Positions 26,081-37,711 of a DNA stretch of 64,000 nt are shown here, piece by piece. Source of the stretch: Callaeas wilsoni (lineage: Eukaryota; Chordata; Aves; Passeriformes; Callaeidae); NCBI GenBank assembly GCA_013398955.1, contig VWPU01008494.1, positions 62,001-126,000 on the forward strand, written 5' to 3'. The translations under genes were made by a program, and so were the position numbers. The notes under the pieces were generated by a model. That model was given only the letters and a program-made list of their open reading frames with translations. It made no database searches and had not been told where the DNA came from. Each line of letters starts with the position of its first letter. Position 1 is the stretch's first letter.

Positions 26081-26109
26081 TGTGTGTGTGAGTGTGTGTG
26101 TGTGTGTGT
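26081..26109. repeat. (TG)n microsatellite
   Basis: TG repeats run with one A interruption at 26091. Confidence 0.95.
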
Positions 26110-28079
26110 CTAAGCAAAATAAATGTACTATTTCATGCTACTGGATTCCATTACTCGAAACTTTAACAACTGTAGCTCTGGGAGGGGCGAGGAAATTGGG
26201 CCAAATTCTCTGTCACTCTAAAATGGGTCATATTAATGTTACTTCAAAGATCATCTCTATGAATAGCCCAGAAACCCAGGTGTTGGGTAGCACTGGACTT
26301 ACCCTGGCCTGGGTTCCATTACTCCGAGTAAAGGCGACATATTTATGTAGTGGGGTTGCCCTTAAGGATCTGTTAAAAAAAAACCCCAAAACCAGCTAGT
26401 GGTATTATACAGAAGTCATTTAAATCTCTTATGCTCACTCTTAGGCCGAGCAGAAATCACTGGTAAAATAAGAGCTGTATATTATTAGCTTTCAAGAGCT
26501 GAGCTTGCTTACCACTGTTTAATGTTTCATTATTTTCTTGAATCAGGAACAAATATTTCAGCAGTAGAACACATGGCATTCATGATTAATTGGGTCCTCA
26601 AATGAAGTGAGCTGGAATTCACCATTGGATAAAAATGAGATGGGCTTGAAAAAAGTTTGGTACATATTTCCTTTTTCTTTAAAGAAAAAGTTGGGACCTT
26701 TTAGTGGTGGCTTTTTATTTCCGCAGCTTATACATCTATCCTTGCAGAACTTAAATGGCTTATGTGCCTATCTTACCTCAAATCCTAGGTAAAATGAAAT
26801 TTCTATTTTAATGTTTTAAGTACATTTTGATGGTTGTAAAAGGAATCAGATGCCGGTCATTAGAGACCTGAATGTCTTCTGTAAACAATTGAATTGGACT
26901 TGGGTAAGCATCTTGCTGGGTTTAACTGCTGATAAACGGAAAATAAAAGGATGTTTTGTGATAACGTAGGTATTTTATGTTGCTGTCTTAGGCTGGATTA
27001 TGTTCCACAGGTCTTGTTATTTAGAGTACTGTAGGAGTACTAAAGCATTAATTAATGACAGCTGTACTAGGCTGTGAACTGTCAGAGCTTGGAAATAAAA
27101 TCCCTGTAGAAGAGTTAAAAATATGTTTGTTGAAATTTGAAAAGAGGAAATATCTTGAAAACTCTTCCTAATGTCACAGGTTTGAGTCCAAACTGCCAAA
27201 AAAGAAAAATCATCTTGTAAAATTCTCTATCTCCTCTCTTTCTTTTAATTACCTGTGGAGTTCAGAGAAATGAGAATATCCAAGCTCTACAGACAAGTCT
27301 GTTTTGGTGGATACTGTATAAAATGGTGGAAAAATAAAGGCAAGCAATCAAAGTTGTCCAATTGTCTTTCCTTGGAAGTTCTTCAGCTTCTCCTGCTCCC
27401 ATTTCCCTACTTGTAAAGTTCCTGGGTTTCCCCACTGCAAAGAACCCTTTGCCGTGTAGATGAACTGCAGAATTTAACTACTGGGTATAGTCACTATTAC
27501 TACTGAACTTTCATGTTTTGGACTATCTAATATGTTACCAAAGATCAATATTTATTACTATGGGTTACAATGTCATAGTCAAACATTTGCAGCTATGAAA
27601 TGTCCTTGAAAGGTCCAGCTAGAATAGGCAAGTTAACCAGTTTCTCTCATCCTCATTTCTGAAAAGAAAGCCTCAGTGTGTTGGAGGATAATAAATTCCA
27701 CTAGGTCTCTGCAGAAGGAATAACGTGCATTAAAGAATAAGCTTTTTGAAAGCAATTCATGTTCATTTTCTAAACTAGCCAGTGCAATATCTTTCCTACA
27801 AGATCATAGGCTACACTGCTTCTTGCTGCTAACAAATCAATCTTTCTTTGTAGCTTTTATAAAGCACTGAATTTTAAAGAAAGAAAGAAACAAAAGAAGT
27901 TCCATCTGGCTCTAGCAGCCTAACTAAAGTTCCCAGCCTTTTCCAAATGCCCAATTATTTTAGTCTATCCTTTATTTGTATGGAAAACCGACTAGTGTTT
28001 CCCTGACCCTGTGTTATGGATGCATTTAAATTAAATAGAAGGAAGATGAGTAGAGGATTTTAATGTAGCCCTGTTGATG
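26110..28079. other. Non-coding stretch, nothing recognised
   Basis: No gene or repeat family was recognised. A short (GAAA)n run lies at 27875-27890. Confidence 0.55.
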
Positions 28080-28570
28080 CCTTGTAGAGGCTGACCTGGA
28101 ACAGAGGCTGGACAGAGTGAAAGGATAAAGGGCAGGTATTTATTAAAAGGCCTTCACAGGGGACACCTTGGGCAGTGCAGGAGTTTCACAGCGACTACAC
28201 CCGTGATGGACGACATTCACATGTTTTTTGGACAGATATAATTTTGTCCATTTGCCGATCAGAGGTTAATTGTCCAATTACAGCTTCAGGCAGCGGAGTC
28301 CCATTCTCTTAGTTTGCTCCCTCCCAACGCACTTTTGTTTACATTTCTCGAGGCCTGAGACAGTGAGGTGTCCTTGATTCTCAGGCCTAGAGAGGAATCG
28401 TTGTGTCTGACAAAAATGGGAAAAGCAGTAGCTAACACTCTACATGGAGCTCAGTTATACACTAAAGAATTGCAGGATTACAAATATATGGAAAATATAA
28501 AAGTTAAAATCCTAAGGCATCACTGTATGCATATACAAATATCACTGTATACATCCCAAATATCACTCTC
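28080..28570 (-). mobile_element. Probable solo LTR of a passerine endogenous retrovirus
   Basis: The stretch 28120-28420 resembles, from memory, an LTR family common in songbird genomes. Recognised words are AAAGGGCAGGTATTTATTAA, CCTTGGGCAGTG, GGTTAATTGTCCAATTACAG, GCCTGAGACAGTGAGGTGTC and AGCTAACACTCTACATGGAG. TTTATT at 28139-28144 reads AATAAA on the minus strand and is followed there by no further LTR-like sequence, which fits a polyadenylation signal near the R/U5 side of a minus-strand LTR. No internal retroviral coding sequence flanks it, so a solo LTR is the simplest reading. Both ends are approximate, and I could not fix target-site duplications. Confidence 0.65.
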
Positions 28571-31500
28571 ATAATCCACATATTTTCTGTTTTCATTTCT
28601 GGACCTGATCTTCTTACAGCACTTTAAGTGAAAATTTTTTACAAGGTAGTAAGCGGCCTCCTGTACTCAGTAGGTTTATTGAACAGTTTGTCAAGACTTG
28701 TTCGTTCTCTGTGTCAGTCTGATTTCCAAAAGAGTGTGTTAAAACCAAATCTAGGCAGAATGACAACGTGTATAACCTCTTCCAGGTGATCCTGCATAGC
28801 TTCTTTTGCTAGCTGGGCAAACCATATAATACTAGAATGCTAGTAGAGTATCATGTTTCCTCATTTTGATCATAATTGCTACCAGTCTGTTTCTGAGATT
28901 TTAATAGAATTACAAGTTATTTGCTATGATTAGTAAGGTGTTGCCTATAAGCTTTGAATTTTTGTCATTCTTTTTGTTTGCCTCTGATGTTGCTCCTATA
29001 AAGAAGGGATATTATATTGTTTTGTTGCAGGGTCACTGTTTAGAAAATGACTGATGTGGTTATAGAATATGCAGAGGAATGTACATGTAACCTCTACTTC
29101 CACCTTTTCCAGGGTCTTTGTGAAACAAATGTTTGCAGCACATGAGTCTCATTTCATGGGAAAATAATCTTCGATATTTAGAAGCAAAGATTTATTTTAA
29201 GAAGAGATATTAAATCTTGGAATTTTTCTTTTTTTTTGTGTCTTTGTAAGATCAGATCATACCAGGAAATCAATGTTAGAACATGCTCAGCTGGGATGAA
29301 GAGGCCCCTTTTACAAACCTCTGAATTTTTTTGAGGTTTTACTGATCCTTACTATTTATATACCCATATCATCATAAAGTGCAAATAGTAAGTTTTTTAG
29401 ATCACTTAATATGAGAGAATATATCATTAATATTACTTTATATGAGAATATTACTCAAGAAAAATTAGTTTTCCACAGTATTTATGAACTTTTTTGTAGT
29501 GTAGTAGATGTGAAAGCTGATATTTAGTAATTTTCTGCTGAAGAATATGATTATCACTATTTAGGGTTTTAGTGAGAGAATAAAAAAGAGTTGTAAACAT
29601 AATACAGGCTTACATGAAAAAAGATTCCTAACAGACTGCTAGTAAGTTTTAGCAGCACTGATTGATTAAAATCCGTAGAGGATTCAAAAGAAATACTATG
29701 AAAGATTTATTATATTTGTAACAATTTTCAGTAGTTCTTGAAACACATTTTATCTTCCTCTACTTTTTGATTGATAAGTTTAAAACCTCTATTTTTAATA
29801 TGTCTGACCCTAAAAAAGGAATAGTATATCTACTGGTGTGAACATCTTACTTGGGAATGTGTAGGGCTCCTTCAGGAAAGGAGGAGATCTGAAAATACAA
29901 ATTATGACCAACATTGCTGGACTTTCACCATCCAGACCACTAAAGGAAAGTGACCTTCCTGTATCATTAACAGAGGTCCTGGGCCAATGGGACCCACGGG
30001 GAATAAAAGAAACTCACACAAAAGCCTGTCAGCATACAGAACAGGAGAGGATTAGCAAATGGCAGAGACTTTTTTTTTGGAGGTCTAATTTGATGGCAAA
30101 CATACAGATCCTTCTTCTGGTTGTCTTGACAAAGCCAGACCAGCTCTGTTCAGAAGTAAAAGTAGCAACTATCAACCCTCAAAGCCAATGTGCTGTCATC
30201 CTACATTTTGTGGACATGACTAAGAGAAGAATTAAATGTGCAGACTCACATAGAAAAGGCTAAAACCAAACCTGTCATCTAACTTATTTTACAATGAGAG
30301 ATAAGAAAATCAAGGATATAATGAGTCCATGACTTATTTTCTTAGATAAGCTCTCCCTAGCTTTATTCCCATTTTAAAAGTACATTCAACTCAACTCAAA
30401 TGTTTTTCACTTCTCTTTTTGAAAGTTTAATGCCACAGTGTCCTAGCTTAGTGACTTTCAGAGAAGAACACAAATATTGCTGAGACAAAAATGCTGACAG
30501 CTAAACTTCAAAAATAGTTTTGGATGAACTCAGATTACGAGTAGTTCATATGCACTTTCCAAAAATGGACATAACAGCTGGAGAATTTTTCCCCCCATCC
30601 AAGAGGTTACTGTGGTCTGTGGGTTTCTTTGTGTGGGAGCTTGCATCTTCATACAGAGAAATATAAGAAAACAGCCTGCAATAAGAGACAAAAATAAACC
30701 AAATTGTAATATAAAAGTCTCTGAGGTCTTGGGAATTCCAGGCAAATTTAGTCAATAATATTATGGAAAACAAAGCTATGAAGTGTTCCTGAGGAGATTT
30801 TAGGCTCCAGAGAAGCAGTCAATTTGAAGGTGAGATATGCCAAATGGACCAGAAGCAGATCTTTACGGTGAGCTTGGTTAAAGCGAAGTGTTCTTTGAGG
30901 AGTAAGGCTGAAAAGCAAACCAGAGATTTTAAACAAATCCTGCAGTTTACAGTGTACAAGGTGGCAGATTAGATGAGCACAATTAACAGTTTTTGATTGT
31001 AAATTATGAACCCACAAACAGTTATTTCTTTTCTGGCATCTCTTCAGCAATCAGAGGAGATGCATATTTGCTTATTCGATGTAAACTCCCAGGAGATGCT
31101 CCAGCAATGTTGGCATCAACAGGAGGATTTCCATTGCTTTTGGTGCACATTAATTCAGGTGCTGACCCTTAGCAAAAGCCATCAGCACAGGTACATGCAG
31201 CTTCCATGGAAAATACCTCTTCTAGGGACACAAGGTGTGCACCAGCTGGGTCTGATACAGCACGAGCTCACCTATCCCAGTTTCACGTCCCACACCATCC
31301 AAAGGCAGGTGCTGAGTCCTGAAAAGCTGCAGCAGTTCTAGTTGTCACTAATCCTACTCCTCTGCCACTCCAGGGGTTCATTTTCTTCCAGTTTTTCTAC
31401 TGGGTGTAACAGACCTGATCCCCAGCTCTCACTTCATTCACAGCAATGTGCAAATCATCCCACCGGGATATAGTTTGCATTTCAGATGACCGAGTATGCC

Positions 31501-34149
31501 AGCACTGTAGTCAGTTTTTCAGTGGCTTACGTGGTCACCTGAGAAAACCAGAGGTGAAATTTAAGCTTGGGTTCTACACATTCTCTTTGTGCAAGACATG
31601 GAAGACCAAGATGAGCCCCTTCCAAGTCCATCTTGAACTGATTAAGAAAGGAGATCACTGTGTGCCAACTTGCACTTTTAGTCTCAAAACTGCAGTAGAA
31701 ATTTATCATCCTGTCAACTCTGGTTCCTTGAAGTACTTTTCAGATAGAAATTCAAAGGGGGCCAAAATATTTTTTCCATTGGCAACTACTCTTCAGCATA
31801 TTAATGTTTTCCTATAGGTAGCATTTTCATCCAGTACAACGCAACATCTCCCTGAAAATCAAGGGAAATGATGGAACAGCAGGAATCTTCCCTCTGGAGA
31901 TATCAAAGCACAAATAGGCCTTTCTCAATTCTTTATTTTTACTTTTTTTTTTTTTCCTCCCAGTATTTTCTTCTGTAAGGATTTTCTTGAAAAAAGAAAA
32001 CCAAGAGCCGTGGTGATATTGACCATTCATTTCACAGGTAGCAAGATAAATGAGGGACACACATTGCCTGCTCTAGAGAGTTACGTTTTATTCTTGCCCA
32101 CTCTGAGAAGAGAGGAAGCATGTGGAGCTGCTGCTGGTGGATTTTGACTTGGCGCAGGAGCAGGAGTTCTGGTAGAAATCCCAGAGCTGACCCAGAGCTG
32201 CAGGATGCTGCTTTGGGCTGCGGATCTCTCTGATTGGTGAGAGCTGTTTGGCCCCAGCTCTTTTGGCTCTGGCTGTTCAGTCCCTTGTCCAGCACGGTCC
32301 ATATTATCATTCCCCACAATTACTGCGGAAAGTTTCTGCGAGACAGCTTGTGTGCTGACAGACAAGGAAGGGTTCTGCAGTTTCAGCATATAAATCCAAA
32401 AATAGGAAGGGCAGGGAGAATCTCTGTGTTCTGGAGAGGAGCAGCGTGCAAGCATACATGGCTCTGCCAGCATGAGCTGACAGGGGATGATGTTTTCTCT
32501 TTATAAAGCCCATCTATGGGATGCTTGCTCAAAAGACTGTAGAGAGGCCTATGGAAAAATATAGCAGATCCTTTAGGTATCTTCACCAAAGTGACTGATG
32601 AAAGTATGCAAAAATTGGAAATAAAATACTGTTCAGTTCTTCCTTAACAGACAGAATAAGTATATTGCTTTATACGTACAGATTTTATTCACACACTCTC
32701 ATGACTGATCTGATGAAGCAGATTATTTTTTAGCTTATCTTGATTTAATGATATCTACCCTTTCCAGACATCTAAAAAAAACTAACTGATTTTTACATGG
32801 AGATGGACATTAAGGGGGTAGGCTGCTTTTGAAAATATATTTTCTAGAGAATCCTTCTGTATCTTTGGCTTTCATCTTTCTCTGAATTAATTGATCTGGT
32901 GACCACCAGCAGGAAGGAGGTACCAGACACATGGGAAGAACATAACTTGTTTTTTCCCATTTTCAGCACTACCATCTTCCCTGACTTTTTTTTTTATCCT
33001 CTCTTTTTGCTGGGCAAACAGAAACCCTCCCCTTCTTTGAGTTTCCCTTCTTTTTGCCACCAAGAAATATACCAGAAAAATAGGACTTGTGTTTTCCAGC
33101 TTGACTGTTACCCATGTCAACTCTCACGTGCTTCTCACATGTTGTGGAAGTTAATCCCATTGTGGTCAGCAGTGAGAGGAAGTCAAACGGGAGCATGGTC
33201 AGCTAATCCTTGAGCTGCACTCATAGGAATCTGGCCTCACAGCAGGGTTCACAATGACCAACAAACTGGGTTGCAAGGTGTCTAAAACCGTTCCCAACAG
33301 GGCAGAATGTAAAGGGATGGCACGTGCACCCTGACCAGCTTCTGACCTATTCTCCTACCTCTAGATGCAGGTGGCATCTTCCATCACTTAGTATTTGTAG
33401 CCTTGATTCTTCTCTGGAATTAAGGGACCAAGTAATTTGAATTCTCTAAACTGAATGTGATTTCAGTAGGTTATTTTTTTCTTTTTGTTTTTCAAAAGCA
33501 GTTCATTCCATTTTTTCCCTCTTCTTTACACCCATAAAGCATCCAATGGGAGTTGAGAGAAAGGGGCTCATCCCTTCAGTTTGATGTGCATCAGTCCTCT
33601 CAAGATAGGAAGAAAAAACGTCAAGAGAGCTGCTTCAGTTTCTGGAACGACAGGGACACTGATGACAGCTCACAGCAGCTTCAGCAAGGTGAGCATCTTC
33701 TTGTTCAGGCTGTGCAATCAAAGGACGTTTCAGAGCAATCCTCAGGGGCTTTCCTCAAAAGCAAACGTCCTTCTAATCACTTCAGAAGGGATACCCAAGA
33801 CAAAGAGATGATTTTCTTGCTTCTCTTAAATGGTAGGGAATAAAATTTGCTCCAGGAAAAATCTGATTGCTCCTCATCCAGTACAGAAACAACGGTGGGC
33901 AGGAAAGAAAGAACAAGATTCTTCTCAGCTGTCCTTTTGTCATCAGAACAACGTGACAAGAATATGCTAAACCTCAGACCTTTCTCTGCCAGTTTCTCTC
34001 CTCCTTGCTCACAGTGATTATTTCAGAGGCACAAAGGTATTTCTTTTTCTGTTGAGTGTGTATCAGAGCATGGCGCTGTTCAGTCTAACACTGTGAGGCA
34101 ACTGCAGATGCATGCCTGGGCTGCACATATGTCAAGAGCACTGAAAGAG

Positions 34150-34410
34150 CATTACAGCATTAGGAAGAGAGAAAAGCCTGGTTTTGATTACTGATAATTA
34201 TAGATAAGCTGTAGCTGACAGTCATTTTCTGACCGCAAACTCAAATCAATCAATTAAAGACTGCATGCAGCAGCACCCCTGTTTAATCATTTCCAGGCTC
34301 TTTAAAATGATCCATTACTCTGATAGCATGTCAGAGCTGCTGTGTACTGTTTGTTGTTGCTGCTGTGGGTCAAACACACAGCTGCTTTCAGGCTAATCTC
34401 AAGAATCCAG
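34150..34410. promoter_or_regulatory. Candidate conserved enhancer-like block
   Basis: Known transcription-factor words are tightly clustered: ATAATTAT at about 34193, a MEIS-type TGACAG at 34216-34221, a RUNX-type ACCGCA at 34232-34237, a PBX/HOX-like AATCAATCAATTA at about 34245, and TTTAATCA near 34281. The block lacks simple repeats and mobile-element words. This combination is typical of developmental enhancers, but conservation has not been tested. Confidence 0.3.
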
Positions 34411-36439
34411 TTCACTATTGAAAAAAAAAAAAGAAATATATGTATTTATAGGTTAGCCATAACTATTAAATCACCCTCTTGGTTTAATTAAATAAACATT
34501 GCAGCTGATGATTTAAATATCTTTTTGATATCCTGACACATGGATAAGTGCATTTTTTAATAGAATGTATCAGTGTTTCATCATGGGGGAAAAGATGATG
34601 AAATAATGCAAGTTCAACTATATTCCTCCCTAGTTCCTGTTTTCAAAGGATTGCCACATGGACTTTCAAGTACAGGAGAGAAGTTTGTAATGGTACCTGG
34701 ACAAAGAGCTGCTGCCAGACTGTAGGAGTCTTCACTGGAACGACTTTGACAAACTTGGTTGTCTTTTGCTGAAATTTGTTTTGTTCCCAAGCTTTGAAAA
34801 GAGATGATCTGATGGTTTAGTAATTATTAGCTAACATTTTCAGGATGTTATATTTCCTTTTTTTGCTTTGACATAATTTTTAAATCCCATGTTTTAAAAT
34901 ACTGAGGTATTTCAGTTCATATACACAAAAAAGCTAAGTGAATCAAGTTATTATGATTTTACCAAAATGTAGTATTGTGCATGACATAAGATTCTTTTTT
35001 CATAGGAATTTGCTTCAGGGACAAATTTTCCATTTTTTTCATTATCTGGTTAAAACTTTCAGTAAAAATTCTGGTTTAAATAAATTAATATTTTTAATGG
35101 AAATAATTCCATCAGTAATTTTTCAGTCAAATTCCAAATAAAGGTGGATAATAGCTTATACTTTCCAGGTGGTGTAAGCCAGCACAGCATCAATTAGTTA
35201 CTTGACTAGATTTATCAGAAAGGCTCAGACTCATCCATAGAGCAATAATGGTGACTGTCTTTTAAGTATATGGTCCAGTTACACACAGAAATGTAAATAA
35301 ATTAAATCTCAGAGAAAATAGCTCAGCATAATACTGAGATGCAGGACTTGGGTTTCTATCATCAGGTTTCTCATTCTATGTTTCCTAAACTATACTCAGT
35401 CCACATATTTTTAATGTTTGGTAGAATCTGAGCTGCTTCATTTCAGTTTAAATATTTAATTTCTAAAATAAATTGGATGAAACCAGATAAACCTACTTCT
35501 TTGACCGAAAGTGTAATTTTACTAAGCAAGGGTATCTGTACCAGGATTCAACACATTTTAATAGATACATTTAAAAATAAATATGGACGGATGTTCCTGA
35601 TTGTCTCTGTATTCCAGTATTTCCAGACTGAAAAGGATCTCCATGCCATTGTCTACATTACTCAAAAAAAATACATGAGTAGGAAAAATTGAGCATCTCC
35701 AACATTATAAAGTCAAAACTGGTTTCTGTCAAGCACTGCAAGTGGATCTCAGCTTGGTTACCATTTGACATCTCCAGCATGGTCCCCTTATACAAATCCT
35801 GCAGGCCCTGGAGATAAGTAGGGCCTTCCAGGACCTTCCAGGCTCATCTCATCCCCAAGGACGAGGCCCTCAAAGTGCCAACATCTCACCACAGTCACCA
35901 TTAGGAGACGAAGGTGGCCAGCTCGGCTGTAGATGTGCATGTGGTCACGCAAAGCTCTCACACAGAATCACATCTCCTCGAAGAACTGGGATGTCTGACT
36001 TGTTTTCTTCCTTCTCCAGAGGGCTCTAGGTAGGCTGGTGTTAGGAATTCACTGCCACCATAGAAAGCAAATCCCACAGCATGGTAGTTTTGAACAATTT
36101 TGGGCAGAGGTTGCTGTGGGTAACCCTCCCCCTGTCCCAGGAACTGGAAATGTCTTTTGTGCCCAAGCTGTTCGGTCACTGAAGCGGCTCATCCCTCTGC
36201 CATGTACCAGCATCTGTGTAGATACACTTATCAGAGTCCTTTTCCCCCTCCCACCCTACGGAGGAAAAAAGGGCTTTTATTTTAGTAGAGATGCTTTTAA
36301 AAGACTCTTTACTGCTGTTTATTTATGTGAACTTCCTGTTGATCTCCTTGAGGATTTTGCCTGTCTAAGGAGTTTCAGCAGGACCCAGTGCCAGGGTGCA
36401 CAGCAGAAACTCTTTGTCCCTTCACTGGAATATTATCAG

Positions 36440-36780
36440 CTGATCTGAATACCCTCTTTAGAAATTGTTTATTTACAATATTCATCTTGGAGCATTTACA
36501 CTCCACTGATGACTTGAAATTTAAGCAGTTATTTATAATCATGTTAAATAAGACCACATTTTTATTCCACTCACAAGTAAAGTTAGTTATCATATTACAT
36601 GTCTGTTTCATTCCTTTTATCTCTGATACAATGCCCTGCTCTCAACAACGGCATCAAATGAACTTACATGTCTGACTATAAATCATGCACATGTCGAAAC
36701 AATAATGCTGAAAGGATTATCATCACCCTCTGTAATTACAATAATGGAAAACAGATACTGCAAGGACATTTTTCTAATCC
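36440..36780. promoter_or_regulatory. Candidate conserved non-coding block
   Basis: This repeat-free stretch is rich in A/T homeobox and forkhead-type words: TGTTTATTTAC at about 36467, TTATTTATAATC near 36530, and TGTAATTACA at about 36731. It has no open frame of note. The regulatory role is inferred only from composition. Confidence 0.25.
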
Positions 36781-37660
36781 TTGAAAAATCCCTGAGGAGG
36801 TCAATTTACTTTTCTTTGGGGAATATTTAACACAAGTAAAGTTATTGGTTTATACGTCTGTTGAAAGAACTGAGCTTTAATAAGCACAATGTCACAACAT
36901 AAATTTAAAGTATATTTTATTGCACCATTATGGTGGGGGTCTCCAGATGGTCCTGATATACATAGTTTTATAAGGAAGTGCTTTTTTGACTGAGAACACT
37001 GATCATTGCCCGATGAAATTGTGTGTCATAGCTGAGGTGCACTACTGTTTGTGGGAACATGCTGCAAGTAGCAGGAGAAAGTATCCCCCAAGACAGGCAT
37101 TTTGTTTGGGAGCCGGGTTGTAGTGGAGCTGGGTGTGGTGGTTTGCCAGAGATTTTGGAAGAGAATTATTTCTTGCATCTCTTTGACCAACTCTATTTAA
37201 GAGTGGATCTATGTGGTATAATAAAAGAAAATAAACATTAAGAAAAAGAAACCACTACATACCATAATTTTTTTTGTATTGCAAGAAGAGTGTATCCAAC
37301 TCTTAAGTCCTGAATTTTTGACTCTGAAATTTAAATTGAGTCATATATTTTAGGACAGGAGTAAGTCTTGGTGGATGCATAGGCTTTTCTTGTCTTCATG
37401 GTGGCTATTTCTGTACCACAGAATCAGATTTCTTAATCCAATTTTTGAAGGCAAAAATTGACTGCTGTAGCAGATGAATTCCACATCTCTTGGTGTTTGC
37501 CTATCTGTTGTTTCCCTGCCATCCAGCAAACCATTTTTAAACTAATGCTATTCTGACTGCGGAGCAATAACCTTCAACTTGGGTACTGTAGTGATAGGAC
37601 AGGAGCTCAGATTTAAATGATCAGTCCTTGCCTATCCAGCACATTCTGACTTTTTTTTTA

Positions 37661-37711
37661 GGCAATTATCTAAAGTCACTGGACAATGGAGAGTTAGAGG
37701 TGGAGTAAAAC
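37661..37711 (+). repeat. 51-bp direct repeat, copy 1
   Basis: This segment matches 42344-42394 with three differences in 51 bases, and the last 36-38 bases are identical (ending GAGTTAGAGGTGGAGTAAAA C). Similarity stops sharply on both sides. No mobile-element family was recognised. Confidence 0.9.

Larger units (their letters stand above)
28571..37660. other. Long non-coding stretch
   Basis: No gene was recognised. Frames of 119 codons at 29904-30263, 123 codons at 31446-31817, 130 codons at 32081-32473 (minus) and 136 codons at 36038-36448 have no domain and compete with overlapping frames. Poly-T runs lie near 31944 and 32985. The candidate regulatory blocks 34150-34410 and 36440-36780 are listed separately. 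Confidence 0.55.

Noticed and set aside
31446..31817. 123-codon frame with a CxxC and a nearby His, suggesting a zinc finger
   Set aside because: The spacing does not fit the C2H2 pattern and there is no second finger.
32081..32473. 130-codon minus-strand frame
   Set aside because: It overlaps other frames on both strands and has no recognised motif. It is likely chance.
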